DNA of 64,000 bases from Lunularia cruciata. Lineage: Eukaryota; Streptophyta; Marchantiopsida; Lunulariales; Lunulariaceae. Below are positions 35,914 through 46,618 of this stretch, in pieces. Both the position numbers and the translations under genes were made by a program. Numbering within the stretch: position 1 is the first letter of the stretch; the number at the start of each line of letters is the position of its first letter. The notes below the pieces were generated by a model, which worked only from the letters and a program-made list of their open reading frames with translations, ran no database searches and was not told where the DNA came from. The stretch is taken from positions 66,194,552-66,258,551 of the forward strand of contig OX419756.1 in assembly GCA_948567375.1 (NCBI GenBank), read 5' to 3'.

Positions 35914-35961
35914 TTTACCCCCAGACTAAGTTTTCACTTTGTCCTCAAAGTGAAGGTCTCT

Positions 35962-36117
35962 CTACCTTCTATGGTACATCTTCAACTTATCATGGTTAAT
36001 CCTATCAAAGTATCTTCCTCCCAACTCCTTGAGATCATAGGTGTAATTGCCCCACACCTTCTCCACTATGAAAGGTCCAAAGTACTTAGGCAAAAACTTC
36101 TTTTGCACTCTCTTGAA
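35962..36117 (-). pseudogene. A2 integrase GPY/F-like end, behind a TGA
   Basis: The pol frame stays open for 51 codons after the TGA at 36118-36120. It reads FKRVQKKFLPKYFGPF, IVEKVWGNYTYDLKEL and INHDKLKMYHRR, then TAG. This is the usual last module of plant gypsy integrases. A1 has the same stop and the same open continuation. CGA to TGA is a plausible origin (methylated CpG decay); read-through is an alternative. Confidence 0.75.
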
Positions 36118-39100
36118 TCAAATGGAATCAAACAACATTACCCAATCACCTTCTTTGAAAGGCTCCACCTTCTTCTTGTCTTGCCTCTTATCATAGCTCT
36201 CCTTTTTTTTCCTTTGGGCTTGCTCCACTCGAACCATAGCAACTGCTCTTGCCTCTTCCAACTCCATGAGTTGATCCTTCCTTGACTTCTCTACATCACC
36301 TCCTTGTGCTTTCTTCAATCTCCTATGAATGCTTTGGAAGGTAGGAAGATCAAAGTGAATAGGTAAGGTAGACTCAATACCATACACCAATTGAAATGGA
36401 GAATATCCAATGGAAGTTTTCATGGTTGTCCTATACTCCCACAAAACTGCATGAATCCTCTTGTCCCAATGATGTTTAGCCCCCTCCATTTCTGCATCTT
36501 TGGCCAACATCATGCACAAGGTCTGATTGGTTCTCTCTGCCAAGCCATTGGAATTTGGCTTATAGGATGTAGTTACTCTATGTGTGATAGAGAAATGTCG
36601 TAGCATGGCTGTAGTAATGCTTCCTGTAAACTCTCCTCCTCTATCAGAAACCAAATCCAAAGGGCATCCAAACCTAGTGATAATGCGTTCATAAAGAAAT
36701 CTACCCACTTCATCTTCATTCTTGTCCCTCAATGGTCTAGCCTCAACCCACTTGGTAAGGTAATCAATAACTACCACAATGTACCGATTGTTCCTTGGGG
36801 TTCTATTGAGAGGACCTACAAAATCAATTTCCCACTTCTCAAAAGGTCCTAGTAATGGAATTGATCTAAGTGGTGGAGTGGATGTAGACTTTCTAGCAAA
36901 AGCTTGACAAACATGACAAGTTTTGCAATAATCAAGACAATCCTTGAAAATCCCTCTCCAATGGTAACCTGCATCTAGAATCTTGAAAGCAGTCACCTTT
37001 CCTGCAAAGTGTCCTCCACATACTAAACCTTCATGAAACTCCTTTATGAGTAGGATAGACTCTTCCTTACCCACTGCTCTTCGAAGTAGACCATCTGCTC
37101 CTTGGTGAAAAAGAATATCCTCCACCATTGTGTAAGGTCTAGATCTTGCTGCAAGGGCCTTCCTCTCCCTAGCATGCATCCCTTCTGGATAGTTACCTTT
37201 TGTCACAAAATCCACAATCTCCTTGTACTCCATTGGAACCTCTTGAGTGACTGAGATTGTCATGAGCTCCTCATCCGGGAAGGAATCATTCACTGGCTCA
37301 TCTCCATCATGATCATAGGCTCTAGATAATAAATCAGCATTTGCATGTTTCTTTCCTGGCCTATCTTCAATGGTGTAGTCATACTCAGACAAGAGTATCA
37401 TCCACCTTGCTAGTCTTCCTTCAACATTAGGCTTGTTGAAGATGTACTTCAAAGCCTTGTGATCCGTGACAATGGTGGCTTTCCCTCCAATCAAGTAGTG
37501 TCTAAACTTCTTGAGACCAAAGATCACTGCCAACCCTTCTCTCTCCGTGACAAAGTAGTTCTTCTCTGCTGAAACCATCTGCCGACTAGCATAAGCTATT
37601 GGATGATCATGCCCATCTAGGTCTAATTGACTAAGAGTGCATCCTATAGCTACATTAGAAGCATCAGTGTAGAGGATGAAAGGTTTACTCCAATCAGGTT
37701 TAGCAAGAATAGGAGCTACAACAAGGGATTTCTTGAGCTCCTCAAAAGCTTTGAGAGCCTCCTTGTCTTCCAAAATCACCATGTAATCTACACCCTTCTT
37801 CATGTAGATGGTCAATGCATAAGCCTTGTTGGAAAATGAGAAGATGAACCTCCTATAGTATCCAACCATCCCCAAGAATTGGCATAACTTTGTCAAGCTT
37901 GAAGGGAATGGAAGGTCTGAGATTTTCCTCACCTTCTCAGGATCAACTGCTATTCCATCTTTGGAGATGATATGCCCCAAAAGTAGACCTTCTTCACATC
38001 CAAAAATGCACTTCTCTGGGTTGAGTGATGCATTTGCCTCATCCAAGTGTTGCAAGACTTTGATTAGGTGCTCAAAGTGCTCCTCCTTGCTCCCATAGAC
38101 ACAAAAGTCATCAATGAAATCTCTCACAAATTTCCCAATGAAAGGTTCAAATACCTTGTTCATGAACTGTTGGAATGTGGCTGGAGCATTGCAAAGCCCA
38201 AAAGGCATGACCTTGAAAGCGTAAGTTCCCCAAGGTGTGGTGAATGTGGTGAGTTGTTGATGCTCTGGTGCAATCTTGATTTGGTTATATCCACTATAAC
38301 CATCTCCAAAACTGTACCTCTCATGACCTGCAACCTCCTGCAAGATCTCATCAATGAACGGCAATGGGTAGTAGTCCTTCTTGGTAACAACATTGAGCTT
38401 CTTGTAATCCACACATACCCAAAGCTTGCCATTCTTTTTCTTCACAATGACAATTGGAGACACCCATTCTGAATTCTCCACCTCAAAGATAAATCCAGCC
38501 TCCTTGAGCTTATCAATCTCCTCCTTCACAACCAAAGATATTGGTGGGCTAATGCAATGTTGCTTTTGGCGGATTGGTCTTGCATGTGACTCCACCTTTA
38601 TCTTGTGCTCCTCCAAGGTGACTTCCTTCAAATCCTTGTAACTAAAAGCAAACACATGGATGAACTTGCGGAAAATATCCTCAAATCTCACCTTCTCCTC
38701 CTTGGTAACATTTGGGCCATACTTGAGGGTAGCTAACCTTCTCTCTACCTCCTCAAGTGTCAATGGTGATTTGTCTGGGTCCTTCAAAACCTCTGGCTTA
38801 GGTGCAAAATCCATAGCACACAAGGGATACACATCTGAATTAGATTCAGATTCATCCTCCTCCGTGGAAGTCTCCTCTTCCATGCTTGTGTCCACACCTG
38901 AAGCTCCTTCTTCAGAATCTGATTCCAAATAATCAGAAGATGGTGTATCTGAATGTGAAGTGTTGGTGGTGTTAGTCACAGGAACAGTGACTCTATGGTT
39001 TGATGGCCCAATCCTCAAGTACCCTTTGTGCCATCGATCAGTTGTGCGTGCTGCTCTCAACCATGGCCTCCCAAGAAGTAAGTCATAGCTTGAATCCTTC

Positions 39101-39828
39101 AAGACTTGGAAAGTCATGAGATTTTGAACTCCCATAACTAAAACTACCACCTTATCCATCACCCCTACTGGTCGAACTTGTTGCTTGTTTGCCATGCTCA
39201 CCACAAATGTTGAAGGTCTTGAGGGTATCATACCCAACTTCTTCATCAACCTTTCTGACATGGCATTCACTACTGATCCTCCATCAACCAATGCATCCTT
39301 GATGTTGTGACCATTCACTCTCACATCAATCTTGGAGGCATATTCACAAGCTTCCCATGGTGCTGGCTTGGCATCCACCACCCCCATTGATACTGGAACT
39401 TTTGCCTTCTTCTTCTTCTTGCTCCTTGTAGAACTCAAACCACCTCTAAACTCCTTTCTAAAGGTAGGGTTCAAAGCAATTAATTGGCCCACTGTGATGT
39501 TAGCCTTGTGACTACCAACATCCTCCAACACATTGTAGTTCCATTGTTGCTTTGAGATCAAGAAGTCCTCCATCCCCAACTTCTTCCTTGGAGTCTTTGT
39601 TGTTGATGGTGTTGAGGTGCGAGTCCTCCTAGTAGACATAGGAGTATCCTTGCTTGAAGTAAATCCTTGAGAAGAGTGAACATCCTCTGCAAAACGAGCT
39701 CTCTTCTTCTCTTGTGCCAAAAGCTCCAAATTAAGACCCTTGGAGTTTGAGCACTCTCCCTTCTCATACTTGCTCTCAACCACATCTATGGATGCTATCC
39801 CCTTACCTTTGTTGGGATTAGGAGCCAC
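36118..39828 (-). CDS. pol: A2 pol polyprotein (protease, RT, RNase H, integrase)
   Basis: 1236 codons open. The protease carries LVDGGSVVNAMS at residues 181-192 (DGG, as in several plant gypsy lineages). The RT has VCVDYKKLN at about 471-479 and the FIDD catalytic box at 571-574. RNase H residues are D722, E764, D789 and D832. Integrase has H932, H940, C971 and C974 for zinc and D1002, D1062 and E1098 (35 residues between the last two) for catalysis. There is no chromodomain. The first codon at 39828 is GTG, and the frame is open only back to a TAG about 30 bases further upstream. Pol therefore overlaps gag and is probably expressed by a -1 shift, not by its own start. The motif order (RT, RNase H, integrase) is Ty3/gypsy. 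Confidence 0.95.
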   Translation of the reverse strand: MAPNPNKGKGIASIDVVESKYEKGECSNSKGLNLELLAQEKKRARFAEDVHSSQGFTSSKDTPMSTRRTRTSTPSTTKTPRKKLGMEDFLISKQQWNYNVLEDVGSHKANITVGQLIALNPTFRKEFRGGLSSTRSKKKKKAKVPVSMGVVDAKPAPWEACEYASKIDVRVNGHNIKDALVDGGSVVNAMSERLMKKLGMIPSRPSTFVVSMANKQQVRPVGVMDKVVVLVMGVQNLMTFQVLKDSSYDLLLGRPWLRAARTTDRWHKGYLRIGPSNHRVTVPVTNTTNTSHSDTPSSDYLESDSEEGASGVDTSMEEETSTEEDESESNSDVYPLCAMDFAPKPEVLKDPDKSPLTLEEVERRLATLKYGPNVTKEEKVRFEDIFRKFIHVFAFSYKDLKEVTLEEHKIKVESHARPIRQKQHCISPPISLVVKEEIDKLKEAGFIFEVENSEWVSPIVIVKKKNGKLWVCVDYKKLNVVTKKDYYPLPFIDEILQEVAGHERYSFGDGYSGYNQIKIAPEHQQLTTFTTPWGTYAFKVMPFGLCNAPATFQQFMNKVFEPFIGKFVRDFIDDFCVYGSKEEHFEHLIKVLQHLDEANASLNPEKCIFGCEEGLLLGHIISKDGIAVDPEKVRKISDLPFPSSLTKLCQFLGMVGYYRRFIFSFSNKAYALTIYMKKGVDYMVILEDKEALKAFEELKKSLVVAPILAKPDWSKPFILYTDASNVAIGCTLSQLDLDGHDHPIAYASRQMVSAEKNYFVTEREGLAVIFGLKKFRHYLIGGKATIVTDHKALKYIFNKPNVEGRLARWMILLSEYDYTIEDRPGKKHANADLLSRAYDHDGDEPVNDSFPDEELMTISVTQEVPMEYKEIVDFVTKGNYPEGMHARERKALAARSRPYTMVEDILFHQGADGLLRRAVGKEESILLIKEFHEGLVCGGHFAGKVTAFKILDAGYHWRGIFKDCLDYCKTCHVCQAFARKSTSTPPLRSIPLLGPFEKWEIDFVGPLNRTPRNNRYIVVVIDYLTKWVEARPLRDKNEDEVGRFLYERIITRFGCPLDLVSDRGGEFTGSITTAMLRHFSITHRVTTSYKPNSNGLAERTNQTLCMMLAKDAEMEGAKHHWDKRIHAVLWEYRTTMKTSIGYSPFQLVYGIESTLPIHFDLPTFQSIHRRLKKAQGGDVEKSRKDQLMELEEARAVAMVRVEQAQRKKKESYDKRQDKKKVEPFKEGDWVMLFDSI

Positions 39829-40787
39829 TTGGGTTTCACTACCTCCCTCTTTCCTCTATTGGCTCCCTCATAACCCCTTCCTCCGTGGTAAGTGGAATTT
39901 GGGCAATTCCTTTGGATATGGCCTCTTCCTCCACAACCAAAACAATTTCTATCATTGAAATTGTTGGCTGGTTGGCCTCCTCTATATGGATAGTTTCCAT
40001 AACTCCTAGGCCCTCTCCCTACATTCTGATCCACCTCTCTCTTCTCCCATAGTTGCACCACATTGATCTTGAGATCCGCAAGTTGTTCTGTGATGGTTTG
40101 GAGTGGATCTTTTGGTGGAGGTGCAAGAACTGGAGCAACTACTACTTGTGGTGCAACCCTTGTCACCAAAGTATCAGAAGTTCCACCATACTTGTAGCCT
40201 TGAGGAGGATGCACAACCTCCTTCACCACCAAATCACTCTCATCCCCTTCCAAACTCTCCTCCATACGAATTGCGATCTTGATAGCTTCAACCTTGGAAG
40301 AAGGTTTCTCATATCTCACCTTGCTTCTAATTTGTGGTCTCAATCCTCCCACAAAATTCTTGGTGAGCATGGCCCCTATGCCAATCATTGTAGTCTCCAC
40401 ATCATCCCCACCCTTCCTCAACACTATGCAAAATCTGGACTCCAACTTTTCCACTCTTTCCACATAGACCCTCACTTTCTCTCCATCTCCTTGCTTGAGA
40501 AATGTAACCTCACTCATCAATCTCTCATAACTCTCATCAGGAAGAAAGTTCTCAATGAGTGCTGAAGTCAAAGTCTCCCAAGACTCCTCTTCCCCCTCTC
40601 TCCTCTCTCTCTTTTGGTATTCTGACTCATACCATGTAAGTGCTGCATCCTCAAAGAAATCTGGTAATAATGAGGCCCACTCATTCTTCCTCCTCTCATT
40701 GTTTCCTATGCAAGCTCTCTTGAAGTCTCTCACAAAGGCCTCCACATCTTCTCCATCCTTGCCAAAGAAAACCGGAAGTTTCCCCAT
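39795..40787 (-). CDS. gag: A2 gag
   Basis: 330 codons from ATG at 40785-40787. The N-terminal half holds the capsid-like blocks GEDVEAFVRDFKRAC, DAALTWYESEYQ and FLPDESYERLMSEV. Near the C-terminus (about residues 283-300) a CCHC knuckle reads CFGCGGRGHIQRNC, and the end is Lys/Arg-rich. It forms the virus-like particle shell and binds RNA in this family. The last 34 bases overlap pol, which is in the -1 frame. I saw no classic slippery heptamer in the overlap. Confidence 0.95.
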   Translation of the reverse strand: MGKLPVFFGKDGEDVEAFVRDFKRACIGNNERRKNEWASLLPDFFEDAALTWYESEYQKRERREGEEESWETLTSALIENFLPDESYERLMSEVTFLKQGDGEKVRVYVERVEKLESRFCIVLRKGGDDVETTMIGIGAMLTKNFVGGLRPQIRSKVRYEKPSSKVEAIKIAIRMEESLEGDESDLVVKEVVHPPQGYKYGGTSDTLVTRVAPQVVVAPVLAPPPKDPLQTITEQLADLKINVVQLWEKREVDQNVGRGPRSYGNYPYRGGQPANNFNDRNCFGCGGRGHIQRNCPNSTYHGGRGYEGANRGKREVVKPKWLLIPTKVRG

Positions 40788-41022
40788 CTTAACCCCTCAC
40801 TATCTTTCTTTTCTCTCAATTTTTTTTTTCTCTTCTCTTTTCTCTCACTCTATTACTAATAGAGTATATACATGACTAACACCATTTGAGAATAATCCAC
40901 TCTAGGGAACACAAAAGGTTCAGGTTGCTCCAAGATTTCTATAGCAACATCAAATCCTAGAGTGCATATTAATCTAACTCTCATGGATAGTTTATCCATA
41001 AGTTGAAAGATTATCTCCATCA

Positions 41023-41496
41023 CTAATCTTGAGAACTAGCTGATGAAGGTGGTAGTATTTCTGTACCTGTACTAAGACTCTCTCCAAGATCCTTCACCAA
41101 AGTTTCCAAAAGTGCTTTTACTCCACTACGTTCATGTCCTTTTGGAAGTCCTTCAACTCCACAAACCTCACACAACTCCTTGGTCTTACATCTTCTCCCT
41201 CCCAATCCTGGTGAAGAAGGTCCAACATGCAAACCCAAACCAAGTAAGCCTCTCCTTTCCCTCAATCTCTTGCTCTCAAAGGTCAATGGACATGAACTTG
41301 CCTTATGTCCCTTCTCTCTACATAGAAAGCACTTAGACTCACTCTTTCCTCCAAGTGGTGTAGGTTTTTGGATCCTCTCAACACTCTCTTCAAATTCTAT
41401 TGTAAACTCTCTTTTCCTCAAATCCACCCCTACAATCACCTCAAACCCTTGGGAAACCTTGCATAATCTCAATTTCCACTCTTGATGACCCTCCAT
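41023..41496 (-). CDS. A2 extra leader ORF with zinc knuckle
   Basis: 157 codons from MEGHQEWKLRLC (an in-frame ATG at 41520 would add eight). Around residues 53-66 it has CFLCREKGHKASSC, a canonical CX2CX4HX4C knuckle, and around 108-118 CEVCGVEGLPKGH, a possible second metal site. It lies 236 bases upstream of the gag ATG, in its own frame. A1 carries the same ORF (58533-59006), almost identical and also open. A second nucleic-acid-binding ORF before gag is not part of the standard gypsy plan; its function is unknown. Confidence 0.75.
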   Translation of the reverse strand: MEGHQEWKLRLCKVSQGFEVIVGVDLRKREFTIEFEESVERIQKPTPLGGKSESKCFLCREKGHKASSCPLTFESKRLRERRGLLGLGLHVGPSSPGLGGRRCKTKELCEVCGVEGLPKGHERSGVKALLETLVKDLGESLSTGTEILPPSSASSQD

Positions 41497-42145
41497 GTTC
41501 CCCAAGATGAATCTAAACACTCAAACATGCTTTTTGTTGATCTCAAACTTCTCATGCATGAGATCTCCACTCTGCAGAATTGACCCTTCCTCACAATGTC
41601 ACTCAAATCTCCCAACCAATTTTGTCACAGGCCTCTGAAATTTTACACACTTGATCACAACTCCAGGGCGTCCCTCCCTGCAAAATTTCAGATCTTTTCA
41701 TTGAGCCATTTGGCCTAGACACCTTTCTATTCAGCACCCATATTTCAGATTTGGTCTAAAAACCACCCCCCTCACTTCAAAAACTCATAACACCCTGCGC
41801 AAAAACGATCTCTCTCTAATGTTTATGGCAGCAGGTAGGATACAATGCACTGAATTTTCTTGGAAATTTTCAGGACAATTCACTGAAAATTGAAGAAATG
41901 GGAGACTCTGTACAATTTTCCAGAGAGCATGTAGTTGCGGGAGCACTTTACCCTATCAACTTTCAAAAATTCTAGCCCAGTGCGCATAGAACTTCTCACA
42001 ATAATTTCAATTGTACTAACTGAAGGATAACCCAAGCTATCATGTGTAGAAATCTCAAGTCCAGATCTCAAACTTGAGATTTTGCCCAAAATCACTTTAA
42101 TCCCCAAAATCTGCAATCCACCTCACACAATCTCTCCAATTCCTC

Positions 42146-42316
42146 TCATGTGTACAAGATGTACAAAATCACCTCAAAGACATCATAATGAACTACAGGG
42201 TATACAAATGGATCTTGGTTCTCTAACATAAGTTCAGCCCTCTCCTCTCCTAATGTTCTCTCCAAGTGAGCTCTCATAGCCTCCTTCTGCCTAATGTAGA
42301 ATTGGACGCGGAACAT
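42146..42316 (-). CDS. A2 short leader ORF, motif shared with family C
   Basis: 56 codons from ATG (42314-42316), starting MFRVQFYIRQKEAMRAHL, 42 bases downstream of the 5' LTR. Its middle reads LGEE followed after a short gap by PFVYPVVHYD. The same pattern (R-x-x-hydrophobic-x3-F/L-G-x-E ... P-x-V/I-x-P-x-V) occurs in the two leader ORFs of family C. A1 has the same ORF at 59636-59806. No known domain recognised. Confidence 0.65.
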   Translation of the reverse strand: MFRVQFYIRQKEAMRAHLERTLGEERAELMLENQDPFVYPVVHYDVFEVILYILYT

Positions 42317-42334
42317 TATCTTGCCTTCTAGAGA

Positions 42335-42353
42335 GGTCCCGGCAACGGAACCA
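42335..42353 (-). promoter_or_regulatory. A2 primer-binding site, tRNA-Asp-like
   Basis: On the minus strand TGGTTCCGTTGCCGGGACC starts four bases after the 5' LTR. It resembles the complement of the 3' end of plant tRNA-Asp (TGGCGCCGTTGCCGGGGA), differing at positions 4-5 and near the end. A1 has the identical site at 59825-59843. Confidence 0.6.
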
Positions 42354-42357
42354 AAAA

Positions 42358-43036
42358 TGTGAGCCGGCCTGTCTCTCACTCAGGATGAACCTCTGATGGC
42401 TATTATGGTAGCGCACCATGGACTAAGAAGGCAAAGAACCCCAACTCCATCATACTCCTCCAAGGCTAACACTCCAAGACTCAAGATATTGCTCACTAGA
42501 GAACTCAATGAGAGAGAGATAGTTGCAAATGAAAGGATGATGAGTACCTCCTCACCCCTTGTTTATATACTTGTGAAATAGTTACGTACCAAAGTTACTT
42601 ATTACCGTAGTAACTCAAGTTACTAGACTAAAAGTCAAGTAAAGTCAAAAAGTAGAAAGGAATATCCATTCACATGGGCATATTCCCCTTATCTTGACCC
42701 AACCACTAAAGCAAGGATTCCTTCACATGGGCTATCCTTGGACTAAAGAAGAATCCAAAACAAAAAGGCTTGCGGGCCCAAGAGTTCTCAACTCTTTCCC
42801 CAAAGCCAAACACCTAGGAATAATACCAAGTCAACACACTAAAATCCAAAATAGTGGTGCTCATCTTTTCTACTTCCTCTAAAGTAAGGTCCCATCTATC
42901 TTAGCTATGACTAACTTTAGCTAACCATGACTAATATAGAACCATCCTTTATCTCTATATAAATAATATCTCTTAAGTACTTGTAATACCAAGCTAAATA
43001 TCACAATACCACACACATGCACAAATGGGTGTTACA
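42358..43036 (-). repeat. A2 5' LTR with TATA box
   Basis: 679 bp. A TATA box, ATTTATATAG in element orientation, lies at 42955-42964, leaving a U3 of only about 75-80 bases upstream in this LTR. The downstream portion holds a 61-codon antisense ORF in all copies that I regard as incidental. Confidence 0.9.
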
Positions 43037-43780
43037 GTTCCCGCAGAGATACGATTCAGAATTGGTCAAATACAAAGCAAAGTAAAAATTTAGTTCTTCT
43101 TGAGTTCTTCTTTAGTCTCTCAGGTAGAAACCACACCTTGAAGAGAGTAACAAGCACTGACTTGTAGTCTTGTAACAAATTAACACTCCTTAATCACAAA
43201 TCCATCAATTCTTTCCAAACAATCTTGATTGTGATGATTCAGGCTCTCCCAAAAATGGCACTTCACTGCAAAACAACTTCACCTCAGAATTGTGTTCTAC
43301 CCCTCCACTGAAGGCACAACTTCCTCAATCAAAATTGCTTCACATCAACTTCGCACTGCACTCACAAATGCAGAATACTACCAACACTACAATTCCTCTC
43401 AGATCTGTCAAGGCATTGCTTCGATTGCACTTCACTCAGGATCAAACACACAGAATGAAGATCAAGGCTGTGGAATCCAACATCCAACAAACACACTGAC
43501 TTGCAATTTGAATTTCTCCAAACACTCACAAACACAATTGCAAAGCTGATACTTGGAATCAAGCTCAAGCGACGAGCACTACTTCACAACACTTCGCTTT
43601 ATCTATTCTCAGAAATAATGAGCACTGAACAACAATTTCCTACAAATGCCACTCTTAAATAGTGAAGCAATCAACAGTTCTAACAACTATACCGTTCTAC
43701 AAAAACTGTTCTAACCTGCAGATCCGAAATGACAATGCACCTCTTCATATCTGCCCCTTCAAATCTCAGATCTATTACCA

Positions 43781-45802
43781 CTATGATCCAATGTCTACAT
43801 CGTCATCGGCTTTCAAACCCAAACCCGAAGTAATCTTACTTCCTACTATCTTTTCCTCGGGTTTCAGATCTTCTACTTCTTCTACCAAGTCCAGCAATTC
43901 TCTTTCCTGATCTGAAATTTCACTAGTGGGTAATCTATCTAACTCCTTATCTCCTAACCCACTCTTCTCTAATGTCTCTGATGGCAACTCCGAAGACATT
44001 TGGACTCCTATGTTATCTACTTCGGGTTTTGCTTTAATATCTTTCCAAAGTTTTTCTAGCTCTACCTTCACTAAGTCTAATCTAATGGAAATGTTATCCT
44101 CTACTTCCAACACCTTCCTATCTACACAAGTTCTTAATTTATTACCAAGGCATTCATCTTCGTGTCCTTTGCTTGTCTTTGCCTCGTCTCCTGCACCAAC
44201 AACTTCAACTAGTGCAGACGCGCTTCTTCAATTTGAACGCTGTCCTCTGTACTTAACATTGCATTCACTCTAAGGACTATCTCCTTCAATGGCTCCAATC
44301 TTGTCTTCCTTTCTTGTTCCCGATCTGCAAGCCATTCCTCTCTATACATCGCCAACTCTTCCTCGAACTCAGCTTTCACCGCTTCCTTCTCTTTCTCCTT
44401 CTGTTCAACCTTCTCTTCCTGATTACAAAGTAACTCTTGTAATCTCTCTTCTTCTCTATATCTCATAGCCAACTCTCGTTGCCAGAGTTGCTTCTTCTCC
44501 TCCATACTCTCCATCACTCTATCGAGCTCTTGATCCTTTGATGTTATCCTCGCCATAGCATGGATAAGCTCTACTCTTTAATCATCAAATTGTTGCTTCA
44601 AGATTTCGTATTCAGCTACCTGTCTTTCCCTTGCGATATCACTCTTCCTCGCAAGATCCTCTCGATAGATCATTTCTCTCTTCGGGTCTTTGATTACCTG
44701 ACTTCTCTCGACTGCCTCCGCTTGCAATACTTCTCTCTCCTCCTTACCTCGGGTTACACTCCTCTTCAACTTTGAGTTCTCTTCTTCTAATCTTGCTACC
44801 ACCTGCAATATAGTCTTTACCTCGGGACAAGTCAACTACATCTCCTTCTTCTTCTGCTCCAACTTTACTAGCAGCGGGCACACTACCTCTCGTAGGTACT
44901 CCACTCCATCACTGGCAACTTCTTCCTCCCGCGGAGGGGTCTCTCTTCTCTCCTCGTGTTCTCCTGATACTCGCCTTCTTCTTTGGAGTCTTTGTATTAG
45001 GATTGATGCCTCACTGCCCGAGCTTTCTTCTACCTCTGTCTTCACTTGACTTGGTCCTACCTCACACTTTGCCTTACGTCGCGAGCGAACTCCTCGCTGC
45101 ACTGCGATCTTCTTCTCCTCAGGCACCGGTACTTCGTCTTCCAGTGTTGTATTGTCTTCGGCTTCTACCTTGGCTTGCACTTCTTCTTCGTATTCTTCAG
45201 CCACTAGCGCCAAGGTCATTTCTCCACCGTCCTCACTATCACTGCTCGTATCTTCGCTCTGCAGTGTAAGCTCAGGTTCCTCCTCATGTTCCAAGTCCTC
45301 CGTCTTGAGCTTGGCCTTGCCTTCTGAGTCTTCATCTTCTGACTCAATTACCACCATTCCTCGCCTCGAGTTACTTCTCTGCATCTTCCGAGGTTTCTTG
45401 TTTTCTTTGGCTTTTGCTTGCCGAGTCCTCTTCTTTGTCGGGGTACTTACCATGACCTCCACATTTTTCCCTATTTTTGTGTAGTAATCGTCCATGCTCC
45501 GGATTTGCAAAATGAATTGTTGCTCCTTGACATTGACCTCCTTTTGCACATCCGGATGGAAGTGCAACACCATCCAATTCCGCTCCGCCGAGTTCAGCAA
45601 ATTGAGCTTGAGGTAGAAATGCGCCGCAAATGGCACAATATAATGTGGAGGCAACTTATCCCGCAGATTCCACACCATCTGCCTCGTTCTCCCGTGAAAA
45701 CACCTCGCCCAATTAATTGGTTCTCCTGCAAACAATTTGTGAAAGAACACCGCTTGGTGTTTGATCACATATGTTGTTCTCTCCGGCTTCAGGATTGTCA
45801 TC
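43781..45802 (-). pseudogene. L-family coiled-coil protein, C-terminal two thirds (L3)
   Basis: Minus-strand reading from ILKPERTTYVIKHQAVFF at the L4 junction to VDIGS and a TAG. The open segments are 44836-45802, 44578-44835, 44209-44556 and 43781-44113. Breaks are a TAG at 44834-44836, a stop near 44576 and a frameshift near 44200. The N-terminal part continues at 53357-53797 beyond L4. The acidic region (45150-45350) and coiled coil (44209-44835) are well preserved. Confidence 0.75.
45798..45802. repeat. 5-bp target duplication of L4 (left), TCATC
   Basis: TCATC here corresponds to CCATC at 53357-53361; the unfilled site in L5 reads CCATC, so one copy has a C to T change. Removing L4 with one copy restores the L3 sequence exactly. 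Confidence 0.85.
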
Positions 45803-46221
45803 TGTGGTACACACATTTTTCATTTTGGACGAGTTTAGAAGAAAAAATGCACTGCTGAAACCATATTGAAAGCAAATGGAGAAGAAATGAATGCAAACTT
45901 GTGATTTGATCAAACCCAAGGAAGTCTACTTCATGTAAGAGGAAGAAGGGCTCGGTTTGGATCAGACCCGAAGAAGCTTACTTTGTGTCAGAGGAAGGAA
46001 AAACTCGGATTAGACGTTAAGGAGTGCAAACCCGAAAGAGAAATAGAAGTTGCAGGTCAAGATTCTTGCGGGGGCCATATCTCAATGACCACAAGTCCAA
46101 ATCAAGCGTGCTATATTTTGTTGGAAGCGTCTTGTTCAGGGCTTTCCATTGCCACCAAAATCGCAAAGTTTAAAGGTCTCTAGAAGAAGTTACAAGCATT
46201 TAAAGTTTCGGGAGTAGATGT

Positions 46222-46330
46222 ACTTTGGGTCAAAGTGTCTTTGGGTCAAAGTGTCTTCGGGTCAATGTGACTTCGGATTTCGTATTTCGGACTTCGGGTT
46301 TACATGACTTTGGGTCTAAAGACTTTGCCT
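46222..46330 (+). repeat. CTTYGGGTC-rich short repeats in L4
   Basis: Three nearly tandem units of about 15 bases with CTTTGGGTCAAAGTGT (46229-46270) are followed by several looser CTTCGGGTT/CTTCGGATT copies. Other L copies also contain CCCGAAGT/CTTTGGGTC words near their 5' ends (e.g. 11130-11180). This may be a regulatory repeat of the L U3 region. Confidence 0.55.
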
Positions 46331-46618
46331 CAAGATGAAGATGACTAAATCAGAGGTAGCCGGACCTCGGAATGCAGTGAGTGTGACTTTGGGAATCTTG
46401 CGTGAAGCATCAGAGGAAGTTAGAGTAGGGAAAGAAGATAGTTAGGATACCCATGACTTCAATTTCAGTTCAGATTGAAGATGGAATAGAAATTGAAGGA
46501 GAAGTAACAGTAGTGAATAAACCCAAAGTGCAGGATCAGACAATAAGTGTCTTTGGGTTAATAACATGAGTGATTAGGGGAAAGTGGGTTACAAATTGAA
46601 GGTGTAGATAGTGTACCC

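Larger units (their letters stand above)
35235..43036 (-). mobile_element. A2: nearly complete Ty3/gypsy element
   Basis: 7802 bp with two 679-bp LTRs, GTTC duplications (35231-35234, 43037-43040), PBS, leader ORFs, gag, pol and a purine tract. About seven differences between its LTRs were counted by eye, fewer than for A1, in agreement with it being nested inside A1. Both LTRs lack the same 13 bases present in A1 and A3 (AAGCATGTGGTCT), so this is a subfamily mark. Missing or damaged: only the TGA before the integrase end. Confidence 0.95.

Noticed and set aside
46222-46330. CRISPR-like spacing of the CTTYGGGTC repeats
   Set aside because: Units are nearly tandem without unique spacers; this is a short minisatellite in plant DNA.
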